Below are positions 44,248 to 52,302 of a DNA stretch of 64,000 nt, one piece after another. The notes under the pieces are model-generated. The model ran no database searches and was not told the DNA's origin. It saw only the letters and a list, made by a program, of their open reading frames with translations. The DNA is from Herbidospora daliensis. Its GTDB lineage: Bacteria > Actinomycetota > Actinomycetes > Streptosporangiales > Streptosporangiaceae. The first letter of the stretch is position 1; each line of letters opens with the position of its first letter. The translations under genes and the position numbers were made by a program. The stretch spans positions 372,001 through 436,000 of the forward strand of contig NZ_BBXF01000004.1 of NCBI RefSeq assembly GCF_001570585.1, read 5' to 3'.

Positions 44248-45780
44248 CTAGAACCCGAACCCCGGCTGGTTCTGCGTCGGCCCGGTGTCGAGGTCGACCT
44301 CGACGGGCGGCGGCTCCGGCGTGGGCGTGGTCGGCTTGGGCTTCGGACTGGGCTTCGGCTTGGTGACCACCGGCTGCGGATGCGGCCGCGAGGTCGCCTG
44401 CGCCGTCTCCGACGCCTTGGGCGTCGGGCTCGGCGAGGCCTTCCGCGGCGTGGGCGACGGCGAGGGCGGCGCGGTCTCACTGGGCGTGGGCACCACCACC
44501 AGCTCGGTCCCGCCGGACGCCAGCCTGATCCCCAGCAGGGTCAGGCACACCGCCGCGACGACGGCCACCCCGGAGATCACCGCCATCCGCCGCGACCGCG
44601 TGATCGGTGCGGCGCCCTGGCTCCGCCGCCGACGCCCCGGCTTCGGCCCGGGAGGCAATGGCGCCTCAGTGGTCGTCTCGGGCATCTCGCCCGTGGTGGC
44701 CTCGTCGTCATCGGGCCACCGATAGGTCAGCTGCGCCGTCCCCTGCTGCCCGGCCGCGCCGTCGGCAAGAGCCGCCCGCACGGGGGCGGTGATCGGCCCG
44801 GTGGCCGGATCATCGGCTCCCTGGAGCAGAGCCCCAAGAGGATCGTGATCGACGGGCCCGGTGAAGGGACCCGTCGCAGGATCGCCAGGAGGCGGCCCGA
44901 CCGGGCCCGTGAACGGCCCTGTCGCAGGACCACCCGAAGGCGGACCGAGCGGACCCATAAAGGGACCCGTCGCAGGTCCACCCGGTGGCGGGCCGGCGAG
45001 ACCCGTGAAAGGACCCGTCAAAGGATCAGCCGGATGCGGACCGGCGGGACCTGCTGGGGGTGCCCCGATGGGACTCGTGAAGGGTCCTGCCGAGGGGCCA
45101 CCCGGAGGTGGCACGACCGGTCCGGTGAAGGGGCCCGTCGAAGGTTCGGCGGGATGCGGCGCGAGAGGACCTGCCGGGGGTGCCCCAATGGGACCTGTGA
45201 AGGGTCCTGCCGAGGGGCCACCCGGAGGTGGCACGACCGGCCCGGTGAAAGGACCCGTCGAAGGACCACCCGAAGGCGGCCCGACCGGGCCCGTGAAAGG
45301 GCCCGTTGAAGGATCGCCCGGAGGTGGCGCGCTCTGCCCGATAAAAGGCCCCGCCGCAGGACCGCCTGCAAGCCCGTTGAAGGGACCTGCTGGAGGACCT
45401 CCCGGAGGCGGACCCGGGAACGGACCGGCCTGAGGAGTGCCGATCGGGCCCGTGAACGGGTCGGCCGCAGGGCCGCCCTGGGCGGCGAAGGCGCCTGTCG
45501 ACGGCAGAGTGCCGAAAGGCGGGGTCGCGTCGGGTCCCGGGCGGGCCTGGATCGGGGCTTGGACGGGTGCGGCGAAGGCGCCCGTCGACGGCGGGCCGGT
45601 GGTGGGGTCGGCCGGGGCCTGGACCGGGGCGGCGAGGGGGCCGGTGGGCTGGGGGTCTCCCGGGTTCGGGATCGGTGCAGGTGGGACCGGGCCCGTTATG
45701 GGATCGCCGGTCGCTTCGACCTTCGGCTTGTTCTTCTTGGCCGGGGTCGTGGCCGTCCGTCCGGCCCGGTGGCGCCCCAT
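44248..45780 (-). CDS. Pro/Gly-rich repeat protein with one membrane segment
   Basis: 510 residues from ATG 45780 (MGRHRAGRTATTPAKKNKPK), with AAGGA upstream. Residues 20-330 are a low-complexity array of about a dozen units close to GPFTGPVGPPPGGPSA (16 residues, 48 bases). A polar segment, a basic patch (GRRRRS...TRSRR), one membrane helix (MAVISGVAVVAAVCLTLLGI) and a Ser/Pro/Thr/Lys-rich C-terminus follow. The orientation (positive residues before the helix) puts the repeats in the cytoplasm and the Pro/Thr tail outside. No domain is recognised. It lies between thiD and thiL on their strand. Confidence 0.75.
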   Translation of the reverse strand: MGRHRAGRTATTPAKKNKPKVEATGDPITGPVPPAPIPNPGDPQPTGPLAAPVQAPADPTTGPPSTGAFAAPVQAPIQARPGPDATPPFGTLPSTGAFAAQGGPAADPFTGPIGTPQAGPFPGPPPGGPPAGPFNGLAGGPAAGPFIGQSAPPPGDPSTGPFTGPVGPPSGGPSTGPFTGPVVPPPGGPSAGPFTGPIGAPPAGPLAPHPAEPSTGPFTGPVVPPPGGPSAGPFTSPIGAPPAGPAGPHPADPLTGPFTGLAGPPPGGPATGPFMGPLGPPSGGPATGPFTGPVGPPPGDPATGPFTGPVDHDPLGALLQGADDPATGPITAPVRAALADGAAGQQGTAQLTYRWPDDDEATTGEMPETTTEAPLPPGPKPGRRRRSQGAAPITRSRRMAVISGVAVVAAVCLTLLGIRLASGGTELVVVPTPSETAPPSPSPTPRKASPSPTPKASETAQATSRPHPQPVVTKPKPSPKPKPTTPTPEPPPVEVDLDTGPTQNQPGFGF

Positions 45781-45851
45781 TGCTGGTCCTTCCTGATCTG
45801 CACCCGCCAACCTTCTTAACAGGTCACGCTGCCGCTGTCACAAAGTTCCCG

Positions 45852-46784
45852 TCATCCTCGGAAGTGATCCCAACCCCCCGGGACATTCTCGCGCCCTCCG
45901 GCCTGTACTCCATCCCCTTCGGCCACATTTCCTACAATCCGCCACTCGGAAGGCAGGAGAACCCCCGATGGGAAGGTCGCCGCGAGCGCGTGGTCCTCGC
46001 CTCCGGTGAGGATCCAGTCGACGGGGTCGGCCCCGAGGGCCTTGGCCGCCGCCGCGAGGTCGTCGGGCACCTCGACGGGGTCGAGCACGATCGCCACCCC
46101 GCTGGCCGCGCAGATGTGGCCGAGGTCCTGCATGAGGCCGTCGCTGACGTCGAGCATCGCGGTGGCGCCCAGCGCGGCTGCCCGGGGGCCCTCGCGGTAG
46201 GGCGGCCGGGGTTGCCGGTGCGCCTCCACCAGATCGTCAAAACCTGACAATCCCGCCAGAAGCAGTCGCAAACCGGCCTCAGAACGCCCCAGAGGGCCCG
46301 TCACGGCCACGACGTCGCCCGGCCGGGCCCCCGACCGCAACACGGCCGAGCGGCCCTGGAGATCTCCCAGGGCGGTCACGCCCAGCACCACGGAGGAGGA
46401 GCGGGTCACGTCTCCCCCGGCCAGGCTCGCCCCGACGAGGGCGCACTCGTCCCGGAGTCCGTCGATCAGCGCGTCGAGCCAGTCGACCGGCAGGTCGGCG
46501 GGTATGCCGAGGCCCACGAAAAGCCCCGTCCCCACCGCCCCCATGGCCGAGATGTCGGAAAGATTCTGAGCTGCGGCTTTTCGGCCTATTTCGTACGGGC
46601 TGGACCAATCGCGGCGAAAGTGTCTACCCTCAAGGAGCATGTCCGTCGTGACGACGACCCTGCCGTCAGGAGCGCGCAGGATCGCCGCGTCGTCGCCTGG
46701 GCCGAGGAGGACTGTCGCGCCTTGGGGCAGACGCCCCGATATCCGGCTAACAACACCGAATTCGCCGAGTTCTCCGACTGTGAT
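45852..46784 (-). CDS. thiL: Thiamine-monophosphate kinase with probable ATC start codon
   Basis: 310 residues if translation begins at ATC 46784. The frame (I)TVGELGEFGVVSRISGRL, LLGPGDDAA and TTDMLLEGRHFRRDWSSP is the complete ThiL N-terminus, and TVGELGEFG is where ThiL proteins begin. AGGAGG lies six bases before the ATC. No ATG, GTG or TTG exists in frame between a stop upstream and ATG 46640; starting there would remove 48 residues including the metal-binding GPGDD. Later motifs (NLSDISAMGAVGTGLFVGLG, GGDVTRSSS, LDVSDGLMQDLGH, LTGGEDHALAATFP) are intact. It makes thiamine diphosphate from the monophosphate. A one-base error or mutation (ATG to ATC) is the alternative. Confidence 0.88.
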   Translation of the reverse strand: MTVGELGEFGVVSRISGRLPQGATVLLGPGDDAAILRAPDGRVVVTTDMLLEGRHFRRDWSSPYEIGRKAAAQNLSDISAMGAVGTGLFVGLGIPADLPVDWLDALIDGLRDECALVGASLAGGDVTRSSSVVLGVTALGDLQGRSAVLRSGARPGDVVAVTGPLGRSEAGLRLLLAGLSGFDDLVEAHRQPRPPYREGPRAAALGATAMLDVSDGLMQDLGHICAASGVAIVLDPVEVPDDLAAAAKALGADPVDWILTGGEDHALAATFPSGVLLPSEWRIVGNVAEGDGVQAGGRENVPGGWDHFRG

Positions 46785-46848
46785 GTCACACCTCCTGGTG
46801 TTCGGGGTACCTTGACCTTTCGGTGGTGATCAATCCCGGGAGGACCTG

Positions 46849-47082
46849 ATGGTGCAGGCCTACATCCTTATCCAGACCGAGGTCGGCAAGGCCGCAGCGG
46901 TGGCCGAGACCATCGCGAAGATCCCAGGGGTCACCCAAGCCGAAGACGTGACCGGCCCCTACGACGTGATCGTCCGGGCCGAGGCCAACAACGTCGACGA
47001 GCTCGGCAAGCTGGTGGTCGCCCAGATCCAGTCCGTCAAAGGCATCACGCGCACGCTGACCTGCCCTATCGTCCACATATGA
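46849..47082 (+). CDS. Stand-alone Lrp/AsnC ligand-binding (RAM) domain protein
   Basis: 77 residues with GGGAGG upstream: MVQAYILIQTEVGKAAAVAE, then GVTQAEDVTGPYDVIVRAEA and the end LTCPIVHI. It is the effector-binding half of Lrp/AsnC regulators without the DNA-binding half, a form widespread in actinobacteria beside thiL. It may modulate full-length Lrp proteins or bind amino acids. It overlaps the next gene by four bases (ATGA). Confidence 0.88.
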   Translation: MVQAYILIQTEVGKAAAVAETIAKIPGVTQAEDVTGPYDVIVRAEANNVDELGKLVVAQIQSVKGITRTLTCPIVHI

Positions 47083-47498
47083 AGCGTGGCTGGTTGATCG
47101 TGGCGGTCCTGGCGGCCGGGTGTGCCCAGGCCGTGAGCCTCGACCCGCCGGCTCCCGGAGGGGCCGCCGCGACCGCCTGCCAGGCCCTGGCCAAGAGACT
47201 GCCGGCCACCATCGAGGGGCTGGCCCGGACCGAGACCGATCCGGTGTCCCCCTACACCGCCGTGTGGGGGCCCGGGGAGATCGCGCTCCGCTGCGGCGTC
47301 GACCGCCCGGCCTCGATGGAGGCCACCGCCGAGGTGAGCGACGTCAACGGGGTCGGCTGGTTCGCCGACCCCGCCCGGCCGACCCTGTTCACCTCGGTCA
47401 ACCGCGAGGCGTACGTCGAGGTCACGATCTCGGCGAACCATCAGCCGGGCAGCGTCCTGGTCGACCTGGCCGACCCGATCAAGGCCACGATCCCCTAG
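47079..47498 (+). CDS. DUF3515 lipoprotein
   Basis: 139 residues. The signal peptide MKRGWLIVAVLAAGC ends in a lipobox. The rest (ACQALAKRLPATIEGLARTE, WGPGEIALRCGV, VGWFADPARPTLFTSVNREAYVEVTI) matches DUF3515, an actinobacterial family usually encoded between ddl and thiL. Function unknown. It is translationally coupled to the RAM-domain gene and shares a CTAG with the convergent ddl. Confidence 0.87.
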   Translation: MKRGWLIVAVLAAGCAQAVSLDPPAPGGAAATACQALAKRLPATIEGLARTETDPVSPYTAVWGPGEIALRCGVDRPASMEATAEVSDVNGVGWFADPARPTLFTSVNREAYVEVTISANHQPGSVLVDLADPIKATIP

Positions 47499-48589
47499 CG
47501 CAGGCCTAGCGGGCGCTGGAGGGCGAGCTGGATCAGCCGGTCGACGAGCTCCGGATAGGTCAGCCCGGTCGCCGCCCACAACTGGGGCGCCACCGAGAGC
47601 GACGTGAAGCCGGGCATCGTGTTGATCTCGTTGAGGACCAGCCGGCCGTCGGGCGTGTAGAAGAAGTCCACCCGTGACAGCCCCTCGCAGCCGAGGGCCT
47701 CGTAGGCGCGTACCGCCATGGCCCTGATCTCCTCGGCCACCTCCTCGGGGAGGTCGGCGGGCACCCGCAGGGCCATCTGGTCGGGGTAGTACTTGGCCTC
47801 GAAGTCGAAGAACTCCTGCCCGCCGGTGACCAGCACCTCGCCGGGCACGCTGGCGGCCGGCGGCTCGTCGCCGAGGCCCTGCAGCACGGCACACTCGATC
47901 TCGCGGCCCGGGATCGCCGCCTCGACCAGGACCTTCGGGTCGTGCTCGCGGGCGAACTCGATCGCCGTCTCCAGCTCCTCGGGCGTCGACGCCTTCGAGA
48001 TGCCCTGCGACGACCCGGCCCGCGCCGGCTTCACGAAGACCGGCCAGCCGAGCTCCTCGATCTCCTTGAGCACCCGGTGGCGGTCGGTGCGCCAGGTCCG
48101 GTCGGCGATCACGACATACGGCCCGACCGGCAGCCCCGCCGAGTTCAGGACCGCCTTCATGTACGCCTTGTCCATGCCGACGGCGCTAGCGAGCACCCCG
48201 GAGCCGACGTAGCGCACCCCGGCCATCTCGAGCAGGCCCTGGATGGTGCCGTCCTCCGCGAAGGGGCCGTGCATGACCGGGAAGACGACGTCGACCGTGC
48301 CGATCGAGCGCGGGATGTCGCCCGGGTCGAGGGCGACCAGGGAGCCGTCGCCGGGCGGGATGGCCAGCGGCGATCCGCTGGTGTCGACGACCGGCAGGGC
48401 GCCGTCCTCGATCGCGTAGCTCTGGGTGTCGGCCGCGATGACCCAGCGGCCGTCCGGTGCGATGCCGATCGGCACGACCTCATATCGCGCACGGTCGATC
48501 ACCGACAGGACGCTCCCGGCACCCATCAGCGACACCGCGTGCTCGGAGTTGCGCCCGCCGAAGACGACGGCGACTCGAATCCGGTTCAT
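47495..48589 (-). CDS. ddl: D-alanine-D-alanine ligase
   Basis: 364 residues. VVFGGRNSEHAVSL at the start, VMHGPFAEDGTIQGLLE, VKPARAGSSQGISK (ATP grasp) and LVLNEINTMPGFTSLS with the Mg-binding Glu/Asn are diagnostic. The omega loop EAKYYPDQ keeps the Tyr of D-Ala-D-Ala ligases rather than the His of VanA-type D-Ala-D-Lac enzymes, so no glycopeptide resistance is implied. It makes the peptidoglycan dipeptide in the cytoplasm. Confidence 0.95.
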   Translation of the reverse strand: MNRIRVAVVFGGRNSEHAVSLMGAGSVLSVIDRARYEVVPIGIAPDGRWVIAADTQSYAIEDGALPVVDTSGSPLAIPPGDGSLVALDPGDIPRSIGTVDVVFPVMHGPFAEDGTIQGLLEMAGVRYVGSGVLASAVGMDKAYMKAVLNSAGLPVGPYVVIADRTWRTDRHRVLKEIEELGWPVFVKPARAGSSQGISKASTPEELETAIEFAREHDPKVLVEAAIPGREIECAVLQGLGDEPPAASVPGEVLVTGGQEFFDFEAKYYPDQMALRVPADLPEEVAEEIRAMAVRAYEALGCEGLSRVDFFYTPDGRLVLNEINTMPGFTSLSVAPQLWAATGLTYPELVDRLIQLALQRPLGLR

Positions 48590-48629
48590 GAGGTCCGAAT
48601 CTATCCTGTCGAGGTGGAAAAACGCCTCG

Positions 48630-49916
48630 TCAGGTCCGAGCTCGGGGCAAAGAGCCCAATACGTCGAGTGCCCGGGTGACGTCGGCGATCAGGTCCTCGG
48701 CGTCTTCGAGCCCGATGGCGAACCGCACGGCCCCGGCGTCGACCCCCGACAGGGCCTCGTCGGAGCGCGCCACCGAGGCCAGGTGGACGGCCTTCGTGCA
48801 GGTGCCGCCCATCGACAGCGCGATGGCGGCAGTGCGCAGCCGGTCGGTCAGCGCCACCCCGGCCTCGAACCCGCCGTGGGGGGTGAGGGTGACGACCGCG
48901 CCGAACCGGGTGCCCTCGGGGCCGGAGTCGAACAGGTGCCGGGCGGTCCGGTGCCCGGGGTGGGTGGGCAGGCCCGGGTAGTCGACCCGCCGGACCTGCG
49001 GGTGCTTCGCCAGGGCGGCGGCGAAGACCATCGCGGTCGAGCACATGCGGCGCACCCGCAGCGGCAGGGTCTCCAGGCCGCGGCGCAGCAGGAAGGCGTC
49101 GTCGGGCGAGAGCGCCGAGCCGGTGTCGATGCGGGTCTGGCGCACCCTGGCGACCAGGTCGGGACGGCCGACCACGACGCCACCGACGCAGTCGTCGTGG
49201 CCGCCCATGTATTTGGTCGCCGAGTGGATGACCAGGTCGGCGCCGTGTTCGAGCGGGCGGCAGACGACCGGGGTGGCGAAGGTCGAGTCGACCACCAGCA
49301 GCGCGCCCGCCTCGCGGGCGACCTGGTAGAGGCCCCGGAGGTCGGCCACCGCCAGGGTGGGGTTGGCGAGCGTCTCGGCGTACACGATCTTGGTGGTGGG
49401 GCGGATCGCGGCGCGCACCCTGCGCAGGTCGGAGTGGTCGACGAAGTCGGCCGAGACCCCGAAGCGGGACAACACGTTGGCGAGCAGCTGGTAGGTGGCG
49501 CCGTTCACCGGGGCCGGGGCGACGATGTGGGAGCCGTTGCCGAGGAAGGTGAGCAGGGTGCCGGTGATCGCCGCCATCCCGGAGGAGAAGGCCTGACCGG
49601 CGACGTCCTCCGGCGCGGCGGCCCCTTCGAGGGCGGCCACCGCCGCGGCGAACGCGTCGACGGTCGGGTTGTCGATGCGGCTGTACGCGTACCCCGGCCG
49701 GTGCTCGGCGATCACGTCGGCGTGGTCGCCCGAGGAGTCGAAGGCCCACGAGGCCGACCGCCAGACGGGCAGCCCGATGGGCTCCTGCCGGGGCGTCGGC
49801 GGGGTGGGCAGGTGGACCGCCCGGGTGTTCTCGCCGAGGGCCGGGCCCGACCGGCGGGAGCCCGGTTGCGGCTCGCGCCGGGAATCGGCCGGGGTCTCGG
49901 GCCGGGCTCGTCTCAC
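48630..49916 (-). CDS. Cystathionine gamma-synthase/lyase family PLP enzyme
   Basis: 428 residues from GTG 49916. The family pattern is complete: YAYSRIDNPT, FSSGMAAITGTL, YAETLANPTL, VVDSTFATPV, the PLP Lys235 in HSATKYMGGH, and the closing VRFAIGLEDAEDLIADV. It acts on sulfur amino acids (gamma-synthase, gamma-lyase or methionine gamma-lyase cannot be told apart). The first 25 residues are unrelated and Arg/Pro-rich, so the true start may be later. It lies between gpsA and ddl, 16 bases after gpsA, in the place where many actinobacteria have this gene. Confidence 0.88.
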   Translation of the reverse strand: MRRARPETPADSRREPQPGSRRSGPALGENTRAVHLPTPPTPRQEPIGLPVWRSASWAFDSSGDHADVIAEHRPGYAYSRIDNPTVDAFAAAVAALEGAAAPEDVAGQAFSSGMAAITGTLLTFLGNGSHIVAPAPVNGATYQLLANVLSRFGVSADFVDHSDLRRVRAAIRPTTKIVYAETLANPTLAVADLRGLYQVAREAGALLVVDSTFATPVVCRPLEHGADLVIHSATKYMGGHDDCVGGVVVGRPDLVARVRQTRIDTGSALSPDDAFLLRRGLETLPLRVRRMCSTAMVFAAALAKHPQVRRVDYPGLPTHPGHRTARHLFDSGPEGTRFGAVVTLTPHGGFEAGVALTDRLRTAAIALSMGGTCTKAVHLASVARSDEALSGVDAGAVRFAIGLEDAEDLIADVTRALDVLGSLPRART

Positions 49917-49932
49917 CGGGCGTCACCAGCTC

Positions 49933-50937
49933 TCAGACGTAGCGCTCTGGTTTCGGGGTGCGGGACATCAGCAGCATCGCGGCCTCGCCGGGGGTCATCC
50001 CGTCGTGCACCACCCCGACGACCACCTCGGTGATGGGCATCTCGACGTCGTGCTTCCTGGCGAGCTCCAGCACCGACTCGCACGACTTGACCCCCTCGGC
50101 GGTCTGCTTGGTCACGGAGACGACCTCCTCGAAGGTCATGCCGCGCCCAAGATTCTCACCGAAAGTACGGTTACGGGACAATGGAGAGGTACATGTCGCT
50201 ATGAGATCGCCCATCCCGGCGAGTCCGGCGAAGGTGTGCTGGTCGGCGCCCAGCACCACGCCCAGCCGGGAGATCTCGGCCAGGCCCCGGGTCATCAGCG
50301 TCGCCGCCAGGTTGTCGCCCATGCCCATGCCGGCCGACACCCCGACCGCGAGCGCGATCACGTTCTTGACCGCGCCGCCGACCTCGACCCCGACGACGTC
50401 GGTGTTGGTGTAGGTGCGAAACCACGGCAGGTGGATGGCCTCCTGCAACCGGGACGCCACCGCCTCGTCGGAGCACGCCACCACCGTCGAGCCCGGCTGC
50501 CGCTGGGCCAGTTCGCCCACCAGGTTGGGGCCGGACACGACCGCGATCCGCTCCCTGGGCACCCCGCCGACCTCTTCGATGACCTCGCTCATCCGCTTGG
50601 TCGTCGACAACTCGATGCCCTTCATCAGGCTGACCAGCACCGCCCGGGGCGGCAACCAGGGGCGCCACGCCTCCAGGTTGGCCCGCAACGTCTGCGAGGG
50701 CACGGCCAGCACGACGTAGTCGGCGCCGTCCATCGCCTCGGCGGGGTCGGTGGTCGCGCGCACCGTGTCGGGCAGCCGCAGTCCGGGCAGGTAGTCGGGG
50801 TTCTCGTGGCGCTGGTCGATCGCCTCGATGAGATCGGGCCGGCGGCCCCACAGCGTGGTCTTCGTGCCCGCCTCGGCGAGAATGAGGGCGAACATGGTGC
50901 CCCACGAACCGGACCCGAAAACGGCAGCCTTGGTCAT
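49933..50937 (-). CDS. gpsA: NAD(P)-dependent glycerol-3-phosphate dehydrogenase
   Basis: 334 residues from ATG 50937. The nucleotide-binding GSGSWGTMFA, the substrate loop SGPNLVGELA and the catalytic GGAVKNVIALAVG are present, with GLAGMGDLIATCTSPLSRNR near the C-terminus. It reduces dihydroxyacetone phosphate to glycerol 3-phosphate for phospholipids. A GTG three codons upstream is possible. It follows plsC, the next enzyme's gene type, by 21 bases. Confidence 0.95.
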   Translation of the reverse strand: MTKAAVFGSGSWGTMFALILAEAGTKTTLWGRRPDLIEAIDQRHENPDYLPGLRLPDTVRATTDPAEAMDGADYVVLAVPSQTLRANLEAWRPWLPPRAVLVSLMKGIELSTTKRMSEVIEEVGGVPRERIAVVSGPNLVGELAQRQPGSTVVACSDEAVASRLQEAIHLPWFRTYTNTDVVGVEVGGAVKNVIALAVGVSAGMGMGDNLAATLMTRGLAEISRLGVVLGADQHTFAGLAGMGDLIATCTSPLSRNRTFGENLGRGMTFEEVVSVTKQTAEGVKSCESVLELARKHDVEMPITEVVVGVVHDGMTPGEAAMLLMSRTPKPERYV

Positions 50938-50958
50938 GGTGCTCACCGTACGCGGTGA

Positions 50959-51633
50959 TTAGGCGTCAGGTGCCTTCTCACCCCGTAGCTCCGCTACGAG
51001 CAGGGTAATGGCGCGCATGATCTCCGCGGTCGCCTCGGCCGGGCGGTCGGCGAACCCCGACAGGTCGACCGGTTCGCCGACGACCGCCTTGAAGGTCTTG
51101 CGGGGGAAGATCCGGGGTTTCCTCTCGCCGTACGGCAGCAGTTCCTGCGCCCCCCAGTGGGCGATCGGGATCACCGGGGCGCCGGTCGCCAGCGCCAGGC
51201 GGGCCGCGCCGGTCTTGCCGGCCATCGGCCACAGGGCGGGGTCGCGGGTGATGGTGCCCTCGGGGTAGAAGAGGATGGCGCCGCCCTCGGCCAGGCGCTC
51301 CTCGGCGTCGCGCAGGGAGCGGTTGGCGTCGGAGCTGCCCCGGTAGACCGGGATCGCGCGCAGCGCGGCGATCACCCTGCCCAGGACCGGCACCCCGAAG
51401 ACGCCCGACTTGGCCAGCACGACCGGCCAGCGGCCGGAGGCGTAGAGCAGGTGGCCGAGCAGCACCGGATCGGTCCACGACAGGTGGTTGGCGACGACGA
51501 TGACGCCGCCGGTGCGGGGGATGCGGTCGAGCCGGCGCCAGTCGTGCTTCACGAGCAGCAGGGAAAGCGGCTTGATGATCACGACGGCGACCGTCTCCCA
51601 GAAACGGGACGGACGCCCGGGGCGGCGGCTCAT
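50959..51633 (-). CDS. plsC: 1-acyl-sn-glycerol-3-phosphate acyltransferase
   Basis: 224 residues from ATG 51633. The catalytic motif is NHLSWTDP (NHx4D), the second block reads IPVYRGSS, and FYPEGTITRD is the phosphate-binding site. A hydrophobic N-terminus (VAVVIIKPLSLLLV) anchors it to the membrane. It makes phosphatidic acid. Together with gpsA it forms a short phospholipid-precursor operon. Confidence 0.92.
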   Translation of the reverse strand: MSRRPGRPSRFWETVAVVIIKPLSLLLVKHDWRRLDRIPRTGGVIVVANHLSWTDPVLLGHLLYASGRWPVVLAKSGVFGVPVLGRVIAALRAIPVYRGSSDANRSLRDAEERLAEGGAILFYPEGTITRDPALWPMAGKTGAARLALATGAPVIPIAHWGAQELLPYGERKPRIFPRKTFKAVVGEPVDLSGFADRPAEATAEIMRAITLLVAELRGEKAPDA

Positions 51634-51687
51634 CGCCCCAGTGTCCCGGTTGGCCGGAGCGGATGTCGAGGCGCGATGCTTGGTGTC

Positions 51688-52302
51688 ATGCAACGGCTCG
51701 ACTGGACGATCGTCATCCCCGTCAAGACCCTGATCAGGGCCAAGACCAGGCTGGCCGCCGCAGCGGGGCCCCATCGGGAGGACCTCGCGGTGGCGGTGGC
51801 CGCCGACACGGTGACGGCGGCGCTGGCGGCCGAGGGGGTCGCGCGGGTGATCGTGGTGACGGCCGACCCGAGGCCGGCGGCCGTGCTGGCGGGGCTGGGG
51901 GCGGAGGTCGTACACGACCCGGATGTGGGGTTGAACGCGGCCCTGCGGGCTGGGGCGGCGAGCGCCGCCGGCGCGGTGGCGGCGCTCCAGGCCGACCTGC
52001 CCGCGCTGCGCCCCGGCGAGCTGGCCCGGGTGCTGGCGGCGGCGGCCGAGTTCGACCAGGCGTTCCTGCCCGACGCCGCCGACGTGGGCACCGTCCTGTA
52101 CGCCGTGCGTCCCGGCGTGCCCTTCCGGCCCAGGTTCGGCGGGGAGTCGCGGGCCCGGCACCTGTCGGGCGGCGCGAAGGAGTTGTGCCTGCCCGACGTC
52201 GACTCGGTCCGCCGCGACGTCGACACGGTCGAGGACCTGGCCGAGGCGGCGGCGCTGGGCCTGGGGCCCCACACCGCCGCCGTGGCGCGGCTAGTGCTGT
52301 AG
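51688..52302 (+). CDS. cofC: CofC/FbiD guanylyltransferase (coenzyme F420)
   Basis: 204 residues from ATG 51688; ATG 51676 with GAGG before it is an alternative. IPVKTLIRAKTRLA near the start is the nucleotide-binding segment, ALQADLPALRPGELARVLAAA the central motif and GTVLYAVRPGVPFRPRFGGESRARH the substrate part. The enzyme activates 2-phospholactate or phosphoenolpyruvate with GTP in F420 synthesis. It is divergent from plsC and overlaps the convergent MFS gene by 12 bases. Confidence 0.9.
   Translation: MQRLDWTIVIPVKTLIRAKTRLAAAAGPHREDLAVAVAADTVTAALAAEGVARVIVVTADPRPAAVLAGLGAEVVHDPDVGLNAALRAGAASAAGAVAALQADLPALRPGELARVLAAAAEFDQAFLPDAADVGTVLYAVRPGVPFRPRFGGESRARHLSGGAKELCLPDVDSVRRDVDTVEDLAEAAALGLGPHTAAVARLVL

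Noticed and set aside
47495-48589. Vancomycin-type D-Ala-D-Lac ligase
   Set aside because: The omega loop keeps EAKYY with the Tyr of normal D-Ala-D-Ala ligases, and no vanH/vanX-like gene is adjacent.
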